Of a stretch of 64,000 bases of DNA, positions 1-8,032 are shown one piece after another. This DNA comes from Citrobacter freundii (GTDB lineage Bacteria > Bacteroidota > Bacteroidia > Chitinophagales > Chitinophagaceae). The notes beneath the pieces are model-generated. The model ran no database searches. It worked only from the letters and a program-made list of their open reading frames with translations, and was not told the origin of the DNA. Each line of letters starts with the position of its first letter. Position 1 is the first letter of the stretch. The stretch covers positions 124,001 to 188,000 of the forward strand of contig QFQQ01000002.1 in the NCBI GenBank assembly GCA_003243445.1, written 5' to 3'. Position numbers and translations under genes: made by a program.

Positions 1-213
1 GTAATTAATGATCGTTGCCAGTTGATTTCTGGGGATCAGAAAGATGTCGCCTTTTTTGAAGAGATAAGTTGCGTCTGCCTGTATGATCTTTGTTTCGCCG
101 GAAATGAACCATATCAGCATATGGTGTTCAAACATGATGTCTGATTTGAAAAAGCTGTCATCATAGCTGGACAGCTTTATATCTTCCGTTATATACTTGG
201 CTTTATATTCCAT
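1..213 (-). CDS. AraC-family transcriptional regulator, N-terminal part (cut by window edge)
   Basis: The reverse strand opens with ATG at 213 and stays open to the window edge, giving 71 codons. The translation begins MEYKAKYITEDIKLSSYDDS and runs into a run reading FKKGDIFLIPRNQL. That is the cupin-like N-terminal sensor domain seen in Bacteroidota AraC regulators; the C-terminal helix-turn-helix pair would lie outside the window. It follows two SDR genes on the same strand after a 79-bp gap and may be co-transcribed with them or regulate them (inference). The family call rests on the cupin half only. Confidence 0.7.
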   Translation of the reverse strand, partial: MEYKAKYITEDIKLSSYDDSFFKSDIMFEHHMLIWFISGETKIIQADATYLFKKGDIFLIPRNQLATIINY

Positions 214-292
214 GATCCGTTTTTTGATGTTTCTTAAAAAGGAATATATAAATACAAAAATAGAAAGTATCATAGATTTTGAAGGATAGGTT

Positions 293-1021
293 TCAAATCG
301 ATTGGCCGCCGTCGACAAGAAAATTGGCCCCGGTGATAAATCCGGCTCCGTCGTCTGAAAGGAATACCACCATTTCCGCCACTTCTTCCGGCCTGCCTAA
401 ACGGGAGAGCGGGATGCTGTTCACCAGTTGTGCTTCCAGTTTATCATCGAGGCCGATCTTGTGCATGATCTCCGTGGCGATCGGGCCCGGGCTGATCGTG
501 TTAACGCGGATCTGGCGGTGAGCCAGTTCGAGCGCTGCTATCTTTACCATGGCATTGACGGCAGCCTTGCTTGCGGCGTATACCGATGCACTTTGCGGCG
601 AGATAGTAGCGGATGTAGAGGAAAGGATGATCACCGAAGCCCGGTCATTCAGGGCCGGAACGAACTTGCTCAGCGTAAAATAAGCACCTTTGAAATTCAC
701 GTTCATCACCTCATCAAACACCGTTTCCTGCATTGCTTCAATAGTTCCAAACCTGGTAATGCCCGCATTGATCAGCAATACATCCACTTTGCCAAACCTG
801 ATGGCTACCGCTGAAACAAGATCTTCAATGTCAGACAGGCGGGATTGATCGGCGATCAGACCCGTCACCTGCAGTTCTGAAGCGGCTTTGTCCACCGCTT
901 CTTTTCTTCTTCCCGTGATGATCACTGTAGCGCCTGCTTCTTTTAGTTTTTTTGCAGCTGCGTATCCGATGCCGCTGTTACCACCTGTGATAACAGCGAC
1001 TTTATCTTTGAGATTATACAT
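293..1021 (-). CDS. SDR-family NAD(P)-dependent oxidoreductase
   Basis: Classical short-chain dehydrogenase/reductase of 242 residues, the usual length. The cofactor-binding glycine motif TGGNSGIG is at residues 12-19, NAG at 85-87, and the catalytic Ser134/135, Tyr148 and Lys152 (YAASK) are all present. The C-terminus ends in GANFLVDGG, typical of FabG-like SDRs. It is cytosolic; the substrate cannot be told from sequence. GRR after the second strand suggests NADP(H) preference (inference). It lies 18 bp downstream of another SDR gene on the same strand, so the two are probably one transcript. Confidence 0.93.
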   Translation of the reverse strand: MYNLKDKVAVITGGNSGIGYAAAKKLKEAGATVIITGRRKEAVDKAASELQVTGLIADQSRLSDIEDLVSAVAIRFGKVDVLLINAGITRFGTIEAMQETVFDEVMNVNFKGAYFTLSKFVPALNDRASVIILSSTSATISPQSASVYAASKAAVNAMVKIAALELAHRQIRVNTISPGPIATEIMHKIGLDDKLEAQLVNSIPLSRLGRPEEVAEMVVFLSDDGAGFITGANFLVDGGQSI

Positions 1022-1039
1022 TGTTTGTGGTTTTACCGA

Positions 1040-2035
1040 TCAGTTGATATTAAAAGTCATACCGGTCATTTTTTCGCTCAACTCCCATAGTCTTTTTGCA
1101 TTTGTTTCATCTACCGAGTAAGCTTTTACACCCTCCGACATTTGCGCATCGGAGGCCATGCTGGTTATATCACAGTCGCTGCAATACACTCCACCGATCC
1201 CGTTCAGCTGCGGACTTGTTGCACACCAGACGGTGGTTGCTGCTCCCTGTGGGATAGTTTTTAAAGACGCGGCGACCTCAGGAAGGATATTGCCGGCTTC
1301 ATCACAATAACCCAGTTTGATGAACAGGTCAAGCGGTGCCTCCCTGCCTAATTCAGTGCCACCGATAGAGCCGGGGTGCAGCGAGTATGCACGTACGTTG
1401 GATGATCTTCCGCGAACATCCAGTTCGAGTGAAAAAAGGTTTACGGCGGTCTTCGATTGACCATATCCCTGCAGTGTCTCATATTCACGGTGCAGGAAAT
1501 TCGGATCATCAAAATCGAACGGGGCGAACTGATAGCCGTGCGAGGAAACATTCACCACCCTTGCCCCATCAGCACTCTTCAACGCGGGCCATAACCTGGC
1601 AGTAAGCTGAAAGACGGCGAGGTAATTTATAGCCAGCTGAGATTCTATTCCGCGTGCATCGCGGCGCAGAGGCACCCACATGATGCCGGCATTATTGATG
1701 AGTAAATGCAGCGGACGTCCTGACGCAAGGAATCTGGAAGCGAACTCATCCACAGATGCGGGATCGATCAAATCCATTGATTCAATTTCCACGTTTGAGA
1801 TCCCTTGCAGATTTCTCTTTGCTTTTTCCACGTCCCTTGCGGGAACGATCACCGTTGCACCTGCGGCGGCAAGAACCCTGGTTGTTTCCAGCCCGATACC
1901 GGTATTTCCGCCTGTCACGATAGCAACTTTTCCTGTAAGATCTATGCCTTTTATAACATCATTTGCTGTTGATTTCGCACTGAAACCAGTGTTGAGGGGC
2001 TGTTGCAATGCTCCGTTGTAGTTGTTCTGTTTCAT
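1040..2035 (-). CDS. SDR-family oxidoreductase (retinol dehydrogenase/WWOX-like)
   Basis: SDR protein of 331 residues with about 35 extra residues before the Rossmann fold. TGGNTGIG is at 41-48, NNAG at 114-117, a catalytic Ser at 164/165 and YGQSK at 191-195. The spacing and the HPG motif after the active site resemble retinol-dehydrogenase-like SDRs acting on hydrophobic alcohols or ketones; the substrate is unknown. The frame stays open to a TTG at 2059, but ATG at 2035 is preferred: a Bacteroidota -7 element (TACTTTTG, reverse strand 2064-2057) overlaps that TTG, which would put the longer start upstream of the transcript. First gene of a likely two-SDR operon. Confidence 0.9.
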   Translation of the reverse strand: MKQNNYNGALQQPLNTGFSAKSTANDVIKGIDLTGKVAIVTGGNTGIGLETTRVLAAAGATVIVPARDVEKAKRNLQGISNVEIESMDLIDPASVDEFASRFLASGRPLHLLINNAGIMWVPLRRDARGIESQLAINYLAVFQLTARLWPALKSADGARVVNVSSHGYQFAPFDFDDPNFLHREYETLQGYGQSKTAVNLFSLELDVRGRSSNVRAYSLHPGSIGGTELGREAPLDLFIKLGYCDEAGNILPEVAASLKTIPQGAATTVWCATSPQLNGIGGVYCSDCDITSMASDAQMSEGVKAYSVDETNAKRLWELSEKMTGMTFNIN

Positions 2036-2056
2036 TCTTTGTTTGTTTTGTTGAAA

Positions 2057-2064
2057 CAAAAGTA
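2057..2064 (-). promoter_or_regulatory. -7 promoter element TACTTTTG for the SDR operon
   Basis: The reverse strand reads TACTTTTG, matching the TAnnTTTG -7 consensus described in Bacteroidota. It lies 22 bp before the ATG at 2035. No clear -33 TTTG was seen at the usual 19-21 bp spacing, so this is a partial match. Confidence 0.45.
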
Positions 2065-2265
2065 GAATGGAAGGGAGCGGGAGGCTTTGTTTAGAAGGCG
2101 GGATTTGCTTTGTTAAGAGGACCTGGGTTAATTGGCCTCAAAGTAAGATGAAGTATTAAAAATATTGAGGTTCAAAGCACTAACTCGCTCCGGTTGAATA
2201 GTCTGCAACTATCCATTAAGCAACTTAGTCAGAATAATCAGCTTCTAAGAATCGCTTTTAAAAGT

Positions 2266-2273
2266 TAAATTTG
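2266..2273 (+). promoter_or_regulatory. -7 promoter element TAAATTTG for the toxin-antitoxin pair
   Basis: TAAATTTG matches TAnnTTTG and lies 17 bp before the antitoxin ATG at 2291. No convincing -33 element is visible. Confidence 0.45.
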
Positions 2274-2290
2274 TAGAAAACGCACAATTT

Positions 2291-2533
2291 ATGGATGCAG
2301 CAAAGTCATTAGATCAGGAGATTGTGAGCTATTTGCCTCAACTAAATGTGAAACAGAAAAAAACTGTGCTCACCGTGGTAAAAACCTTTATGGAAGAGCA
2401 GAGAGACTGGTGGTCCGAAATAAGTCAGGAACAACAGCAGGCAATAGATCAATCTCTTACCGAAGTTAAGACAGGCAAGATTACGGGTCATGAGGAAATA
2501 TTGAAAAAATATAAGAAATGGCAGAAGAAGTGA
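2291..2533 (+). CDS. Antitoxin-like protein of a ParE/RelE toxin-antitoxin pair
   Basis: An 80-residue, charged, probably all-helical protein. The stretch DWWSEISQEQQQAIDQSL followed by a C-terminal KKYKKW is typical of the small antitoxin-like proteins found directly upstream of ParE-type toxins in Bacteroidota. Its end overlaps the downstream toxin start by 16 bp (2518-2533), the usual arrangement for translationally coupled toxin-antitoxin genes. It should bind and neutralise the toxin and repress the operon (family knowledge). The partner is frameshifted, so the antitoxin may now be without a target or may guard against a related toxin elsewhere. Confidence 0.75.
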   Translation: MDAAKSLDQEIVSYLPQLNVKQKKTVLTVVKTFMEEQRDWWSEISQEQQQAIDQSLTEVKTGKITGHEEILKKYKKWQKK

Positions 2534-2828
2534 TCGAGGTGTTCTGGACGGAAAGTGCAAAATCAACATTCGATCAAATTATTAAATACCTGCAACGGGA
2601 ATGGTCAGATAAAGAGGTTGAAAAATTTGTAGGGAGAACCTTTGAGTTGATAAGAATGCTCAGACAATATCCCGAAATGTGCCGCCCATCCGTAAAAAGA
2701 AAGAATGTACATATCGGCATACTTGATAAACACACTCAGCTGATCTATCAATATCGTTCTAGAAAAAGCGTATAGATGTTTTGCTATTTTGGAATATGAA
2801 AAGAGATCCGGCCAAACTGAAATATTAA
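2518..2828 (+). pseudogene. ParE/RelE-type toxin, frameshifted near its C-terminus
   Basis: The open frame from 2518 gives 85 residues (FWTESAKSTFDQIIKYL, then YPEMCRPSVKRKNVHIG, then LIYQYRSRK) and stops at 2775. This is a ParE/RelE fold lacking its last strand. The -1 frame from about 2763 reads KKRIDVLLFWNMKRDPAKLKY and stops at 2828, which is exactly the conserved C-terminus of this toxin family. The two parts join across the A-run in AGAAAAAGCG (2761-2770); one extra A would restore a 103-residue toxin. This looks like a single-base deletion. The A5 run is short for polymerase slippage and is not a canonical -1 slippery heptamer, so programmed frameshifting is less likely. A sequencing error is possible. 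Confidence 0.72.
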
Positions 2829-2836
2829 ATTATTCC

Positions 2837-2866
2837 AAAGCTCCCTTGTGTGGAGCTTTTTTATTT
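2837..2866 (+). terminator. Intrinsic terminator after the toxin-antitoxin pair
   Basis: Stem AAAGCTCC (2837-2844) pairs with GGAGCTTT (2852-2859), followed by a T-rich tract. It starts 9 bp after the reconstructed toxin stop, which supports the longer gene end at 2828. Confidence 0.7.
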
Positions 2867-3140
2867 TCGGTTCCATAAGCCTTAGCATGCAAAGCAATGA
2901 TGCAGGTAGCATTGCCAACAGTCCTAGTTCAACTGGTGATTTTCTCACAATAACTCAGTAGAGGTTGATGGATTTCGCTGATCGCAATGCTGTTTTGGTC
3001 TCTATTAAAAACCTATCTATAAGGATGGTACGGTTCTACATATTCATCACAGAATATTTCCTGTTTAATATCGGGCATTTGATTGAGTGTCATTCAACAC
3101 CAGCACTTTTGAATTATGCTACTCATGCCATACTTAAACT
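2867..3140. other. Intergenic stretch with no gene recognised
   Basis: Between the toxin-antitoxin terminator and the GNAT gene. It holds only a short open frame (2965-3171, plus strand) with no recognisable features that overlaps the end of the GNAT gene. No promoter or structure was recognised. Confidence 0.5.
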
Positions 3141-3830
3141 TTATAAAAGATCAACCCGTTTCATAAAATAAAAAAACATCGGCCTGCTCACTTCAAATCC
3201 AATCCGCTTGTATAAAGCAATCGCCCGTTCATTATCCGCCCGTACATGCAAAAAAGCTTTCCGGCCTTGCGATTGAATAAGTTTTACCTGCTGCGTTAAC
3301 AACGCAGCAGCAAAACCCTTCCCCAGATGATCGGGATGTGTGCAGACCGCACTAAGCTCACTAAAGTTTCCTGCATGAAGCCGCTGACCGGTCATGGCCG
3401 CCAGCTGCCCGTTTTCAAAAATGCCATAGTAGTACCCGAACTCGATTGTCCGCGGCCCAAACGGGCCCGGTTTGGTCAGCTGCGCAAGTTGTATCATTTC
3501 CTGAACATGATCGTTATTCAATAGAGCAGGAATAATGGCAGGTTCCTGCAATCGATTCTTTTCATTAAAAATAAACTGAAGGCCTTCGATCGAAGCTATT
3601 ATTTGCCAGCCTTCCGGCTGTTCTATCGGATCAGGCTTTGCATACAAGATCTTTCGGCCGGCAGGTAATACTTTATGAAGATCAGTAAATCCTTTTGCGT
3701 AACCGGTGGGAAACCCGGCAAAAGGAGATATAGCTTCGTCAAAAAATCTCACCTCACCAGCGGATGAACCAAGATGTGCATCGTGATACAACAAGGCATT
3801 GTAAACGGGATTATACAGCAAGTCTTCCAT
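3141..3830 (-). CDS. GNAT-family N-acetyltransferase
   Basis: A 229-residue protein. The C-terminal half has the GNAT acetyl-CoA loop as HLGKGFA at 168-174, preceded by the strand SAVCTHP and followed by the helix ALLTQQVKLIQ. Motif B is in LHVRADNERAIALYKRIGF. The N-terminal 100 residues are family-specific. This arrangement resembles FR47-like GNATs. It would transfer an acetyl group from acetyl-CoA to an amine; the acceptor cannot be predicted. It stands alone, followed on the other strand by the antiporter gene. Confidence 0.9.
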   Translation of the reverse strand: MEDLLYNPVYNALLYHDAHLGSSAGEVRFFDEAISPFAGFPTGYAKGFTDLHKVLPAGRKILYAKPDPIEQPEGWQIIASIEGLQFIFNEKNRLQEPAIIPALLNNDHVQEMIQLAQLTKPGPFGPRTIEFGYYYGIFENGQLAAMTGQRLHAGNFSELSAVCTHPDHLGKGFAAALLTQQVKLIQSQGRKAFLHVRADNERAIALYKRIGFEVSRPMFFYFMKRVDLL

Positions 3831-4080
3831 TTTCCAAAAATAAGGGGTTCAGCATCGAAGCAGACCACAAACCTGATGAACGATAGGTTTACCTTACTGA
3901 CATGCACCATCAATTAAAGATTTATCACCGTTCACTATTTATTAACCTGTCAATCTACTTCCGCGGCAGACCGCGGTAAATGGACAAAGAGCCGCCAACT
4001 TTCCTTTATCATAAACACGATCATTGTATCTTTTGTCGTAAATTTTCACGGTCCAACGACTACACCAAACTACCCGTTTA

Positions 4081-5664
4081 ATGCACAGTATTTTACCTTT
4101 TTTGCTGGCGATGATCGCGGCCATTGTATTGCTGGAGATGTGGGCCGCCAAATTGCGGATCGCTTACCCGATCCTGTTGGTGGTAGCAGGTCTGCTGGTG
4201 AGCTTTATCCCGGGTTTGCCCGTAGTAAAGATCAATCCTGACCTGATCTTCTTTATCTTTCTTCCGCCTTTGCTTTTTGAAGCGGCCTGGTCGGTATCAT
4301 TTAAGGAAATGAAAAAATGGTACCGGATCATCGGAAGTTTTGCATTCCTGGTTGTATTCTTTACCGCTTTGTCAGTGGCGGTCTTCGCCAATTATTTTAT
4401 TCCTGGCTTTACACTTGCGCTTGGCTTTCTATTAGGCGGTATTGTATCGCCGCCTGATGCGGTAAGCACGGGTGCCATTACAAAATTTGTAAAGATCCCA
4501 AAATCCACCACAGCCATCCTGGAGGGAGAAAGCCTGTTGAACGATGCCTCATCACTGATCATCTTCCGTTTTGCATTGGTGGCTGTCGGTACCGGCCAGT
4601 TCATCTGGCAGGAGGCGGCAGTAAATTTTTTGTGGATGGTACTCGGCGGTGTTGGCATCGGGCTGGCACTTGGATGGATCTTTGTGCAGGTGCAAAAACG
4701 TTTGCCCACAGATGCACCATCTGATATCGCGCTCACATTGATCGAACCATATTTTATGTATTGGGCAGCGGAACAACTGCACAGCTCAGGTGTGCTTGCG
4801 GTTGTATCGGGCGGTCTGCTGATGTCGTCCAAACGATTGATCTTTCTGAACAGTGCCAGCAGGATCAAGGGTTATAGCGTTTGGGAAAGTTTTGTTTTTA
4901 TATTGAACGGCATTGTATTCCTGATCATCGGCCTTGAACTTCCGGAGATCGTGGACGGGTTAAGGTCCAAAGGAATTGCGCTGCGCACTGCCATTGAATA
5001 TGGTGTGCTGGTCACAGTAGTACTGATCGTAGCAAGAATGATCAGTTCATATGCTGCATTGATCGCAACACTGATCTTCCGGCCAAATGTTGCTCCGCGC
5101 TCCACTTCCAACAGAAGACGCTGGCTGATGCCCATGCTTCTCGGCTGGACTGGCATGCGTGGCGTGGTATCACTGGCCGCTGCTCTCGCCATTCCTGTCA
5201 CACTGGATGACGGCACGGATTTTCCCTACAGGAACCTGATCCTCTTCATCACGTTTGTAGTCATATTGCTGACCTTGCTTGTCCAGGGCTTAACACTTCC
5301 CTATATTATCCGCCGCAGCGGCCTGTTCAACATGATGGCGGAAACCGAATCGGAAGAAGAAATGAGGCAAAAAATGAAGCGTGGATTGAAAGAACACGTT
5401 TATCAGTTCCTCCGGAAAAAATATGACAACGAACCCAATGGTCATGCCGGCATGGAAAAACTGCTGAAGCATTGGGAAGAACGGTCAAAAGCAACAGACG
5501 ACAGCTGGATGAACGACAAAACAAAAGTCATTTTCATTGAAATGCTGGAAGTGCAACGCGCTTATCTCACAGAATTAAACAAAGACCCAAAGGTCAATGA
5601 GGATATTATCCGGCAGCAGTTGTATCAGATAGATTTGGAGGAGGAGAGGTTGAAGTTGATCTGA
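4081..5664 (+). CDS. CPA1-family Na+/H+ antiporter (NhaP/NHE type)
   Basis: A 527-residue inner-membrane protein with about twelve hydrophobic segments in the first 420 residues and a charged cytoplasmic tail of about 100 residues. Family signatures are the SPPDAV motif, the ion-binding ESLLNDASSLI segment and the conserved GMRGVVSLAAALA helix, which place it in CPA1. It should exchange Na+ (or K+) for H+ to control cytoplasmic pH and salt. The tail (roughly 425-527) is rich in charged residues and may be regulatory. It is monocistronic and is followed by a strong bidirectional terminator shared with the convergent GH97 gene. Confidence 0.95.
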   Translation: MHSILPFLLAMIAAIVLLEMWAAKLRIAYPILLVVAGLLVSFIPGLPVVKINPDLIFFIFLPPLLFEAAWSVSFKEMKKWYRIIGSFAFLVVFFTALSVAVFANYFIPGFTLALGFLLGGIVSPPDAVSTGAITKFVKIPKSTTAILEGESLLNDASSLIIFRFALVAVGTGQFIWQEAAVNFLWMVLGGVGIGLALGWIFVQVQKRLPTDAPSDIALTLIEPYFMYWAAEQLHSSGVLAVVSGGLLMSSKRLIFLNSASRIKGYSVWESFVFILNGIVFLIIGLELPEIVDGLRSKGIALRTAIEYGVLVTVVLIVARMISSYAALIATLIFRPNVAPRSTSNRRRWLMPMLLGWTGMRGVVSLAAALAIPVTLDDGTDFPYRNLILFITFVVILLTLLVQGLTLPYIIRRSGLFNMMAETESEEEMRQKMKRGLKEHVYQFLRKKYDNEPNGHAGMEKLLKHWEERSKATDDSWMNDKTKVIFIEMLEVQRAYLTELNKDPKVNEDIIRQQLYQIDLEEERLKLI

Positions 5665-5671
5665 GGAGAGA

Positions 5672-5812
5672 CGATGTTAGATGTCCGATGGTCGATGGTC
5701 GACATCCTTCGGGGATATCTGATAAAAAAAGAAACCTTCCGTTTAAAGAAGGTTTCTTTTTATCTGATAGTATCAATCGAAAGCCGAACATCGACCATCG
5801 AACATCCAACAT
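5672..5812. repeat. Long imperfect palindrome of 7-bp units around a terminator core
   Basis: The left arm (5672-5701) and right arm (about 5783-5812) pair with three mismatches over about 30 bp. The right arm is a tandem array of 7-bp units: CATCGAC, CATCGAA, CATCCAA, CATCGAT. Inside is a perfect terminator hairpin. It lies between the convergent antiporter and GH97 genes. Confidence 0.75.
5727..5760. terminator. Bidirectional intrinsic terminator
   Basis: Stem AAAAGAAACCTTC (5727-5739) pairs perfectly with GAAGGTTTCTTTT (5748-5760) around an 8-nt loop. A- and T-runs on both sides let it work for both convergent genes. Confidence 0.85.
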
Positions 5813-5833
5813 CGATCTCATTGCGGAGATTAA

Positions 5834-7792
5834 CTATTCAAGCGAAGCAGCCCATCCCCCATTCCTCACCATCTTTATCTCCACCTTATCCCCTGCCTTC
5901 ACCTGCATGGTTTTCTTTCGGTAATCCATTGCCTGGCGGCCGGCATTGATGCCGTCTTCGAAATAGGTCATTGTATAGGTCTTCCCCTGTTCGAGGAAAT
6001 CGAAATTTAAAGAGATGGAGCGGTCAGGTTGTTTACTGTTGGTGATGCCTCCGATGAACCATTTACTGCCTTTCCGTTTTGCAACGACTGCTACTTCACC
6101 GACGGTGGCAGCGAGCGCCCTGGTTTCATCCCAGGTGGTAGGCACGCTGGCGATGAAAGCCGTACAATCCGGATTGCGGTAGTAAAGTGTCGGGTTATCG
6201 GCCAGCATTTGAATGCCGCTTTCAAATAAGACATACATCGCCAGCTGGGCAGTTCTTGTTCCCATGCCTGCGGAATTGGGGCGTTCTGATCTGTACACTT
6301 CGGGTTGCATATTGATCATGGCGCCGGGAGTGAAATCCATCGGGCCGACTGCGTTGCGCATGAAAGGAAGATAAATGCTGTTATCGGGAGGACAATATTG
6401 CATCTGCTCCAATCCTCTCACACCTTCATAAGACAAGAGGTTGGGATATTTGTATTCGAGACCAGCCGGTTTGAACGCACCGTGGAAATCGACGATGATC
6501 TGATATTTTGCTGCTTCTTTTATTACATTCTCGTAATAATTCACCATCCACTGATCACTGCGGTCCATGAAGTCGATCTTCACACCTTTGATACCCCATT
6601 CCTGGAAGGTTTTGAATAAACCCATATTATTGTGCACCGTCAGCCAGGTGAGCCAGAGAATGATATCAACGTTCTTTGTTTTGCCATAACGGATCAGCTC
6701 CTTCACGTCTACTTTTGGATTCGGCTTATAAGGGTCAGTTGTTGTTTCTGCCCAGCCTTCATCCATTACGATATAACGTATGCCGTACCTGGAGGCAAAG
6801 TCGATATAATATTTATAGGTATCGAGGTTATAACCTGCCACGAAATTTACATCGGGACCATAAGGCGATGCATCGTTCCACCATTCCCAGCTTGCCTGGC
6901 CGGGTTTGATCCAGGAAGGATCGGCGATCAGGCTGGGTGATGAGAGTTTCAACGTCATCGTATTTTCCAGGATCTGTTTGTCGTCTTTGGTGATCACGAA
7001 ATAGCGCCAGGGAAAAGAACGGCTCCCCGAAGTTGCAGCGATATAATCCGCAGTTTTCAGGATCTTCTGGCTGCGGTCACCATCAGGGCCGAACTCAAGC
7101 GGTACAGGAGGAAAGACTGCAGTCATTCCTTTATAGCCGGTGCTTTTCAGGAACATGGCGGGATAATCTGAAAGATCCGCTTCGCTGATCAGGATTTTAT
7201 ACTCATTTTTTGTATCGATCAATGCAGGAAGATCGGCCATTTTATCGGTGGGTTTCCAGGCTGATGATTCCAGGTGAGTGTACATCTCCTCATACGAGGT
7301 TTTGAAACTGCCGTTCTGCTGAAGATGCAACAAATAATCATTCGGAAAATTGATCCCGTATTCTTCGTTGATCACCTCGATCGAATCTTTGAGGCTTGTA
7401 ATAAAGCGGTAAGCGATGCCGTCATCAAAAGCGCGGAACTCCACCGCGAAGCTGTTCTTAAAGGTCAGTATCAGCCCGTTGTAGTCGTTTTTAACGGACG
7501 AAAATTTCAGCGAAACATAAGGCTTGATCAGGTTGCCGCCTTTTGTTTTCTTAACAGCAGCAAGTTTTGGATTTTCCCCAAGTGTTTCATTTTTTAAACG
7601 CAACGCCAGATAATTCTTAGAAAGTAACTCTCTGTTTCCGGCTGACACTGTATAATATATTTTATCGCCCAACTCGATGGACACTCTCAGCTCTCCGTTG
7701 GGAGACAGAAGATCGACCGGCTTTTTCTGTGCCAGCAGTGATGCGAACGGGACCATGAACAATGCGAGGCTCATGAAAAAAGACTTGATCAT
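5834..7792 (-). CDS. GH97-family glycoside hydrolase (alpha-galactosidase/alpha-glucosidase type)
   Basis: A 652-residue secreted enzyme. ATG at 7792 is preferred because it starts a clear signal peptide (MIKSFFMSLALFMVPFASL, cleaved near LLAQ); the longer frame to 7873 adds an unlikely leader. It has the GH97 N-terminal beta-sandwich, a TIM barrel (ASWEWWNDASPYG, then YIVMDEGWAE) and a C-terminal beta domain, at the usual family length. The segment GVKIDFMDRSDQ, near residue 408, carries an Asp where retaining GH97 alpha-galactosidases have their nucleophile; inverting SusB-type members lack it. So alpha-galactosidase-like activity is favoured (inference). Divergent from the GH78 gene; the two may act on a shared plant glycan. 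Confidence 0.92.
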   Translation of the reverse strand: MIKSFFMSLALFMVPFASLLAQKKPVDLLSPNGELRVSIELGDKIYYTVSAGNRELLSKNYLALRLKNETLGENPKLAAVKKTKGGNLIKPYVSLKFSSVKNDYNGLILTFKNSFAVEFRAFDDGIAYRFITSLKDSIEVINEEYGINFPNDYLLHLQQNGSFKTSYEEMYTHLESSAWKPTDKMADLPALIDTKNEYKILISEADLSDYPAMFLKSTGYKGMTAVFPPVPLEFGPDGDRSQKILKTADYIAATSGSRSFPWRYFVITKDDKQILENTMTLKLSSPSLIADPSWIKPGQASWEWWNDASPYGPDVNFVAGYNLDTYKYYIDFASRYGIRYIVMDEGWAETTTDPYKPNPKVDVKELIRYGKTKNVDIILWLTWLTVHNNMGLFKTFQEWGIKGVKIDFMDRSDQWMVNYYENVIKEAAKYQIIVDFHGAFKPAGLEYKYPNLLSYEGVRGLEQMQYCPPDNSIYLPFMRNAVGPMDFTPGAMINMQPEVYRSERPNSAGMGTRTAQLAMYVLFESGIQMLADNPTLYYRNPDCTAFIASVPTTWDETRALAATVGEVAVVAKRKGSKWFIGGITNSKQPDRSISLNFDFLEQGKTYTMTYFEDGINAGRQAMDYRKKTMQVKAGDKVEIKMVRNGGWAASLE

Positions 7793-8032
7793 TATGACTA
7801 GCTTTGGTTGCAATGAAATTATGAAACAAAGTGGATTATAACAGCATCTGGCATATTTTAGCAGGTTTAGCACTAAAAAAAGTGTCAGCCGGAACCTGAT
7901 TTTATGTATTGTATGAATCCGATAGGTCTGTTGAGCATAGTATTCTTTCCTTCGCGGATCATTAATTATATGCTAGATTTATCGGGTTTAACCAAACGAA
8001 TCAATTTATATTCATAACCGGTGATCAATACA

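Noticed and set aside
2761..2770. Programmed -1 frameshift site in the toxin gene
   Set aside because: The zero-frame codons AGA AAA AGC do not form an X-XXY-YYZ slippery heptamer, and five A residues are few for polymerase slippage; a simple deletion fits better.
2965..3171. 68-residue frame between the toxin and the GNAT gene
   Set aside because: No family, promoter or ribosome site, and it overlaps the end of the GNAT gene.
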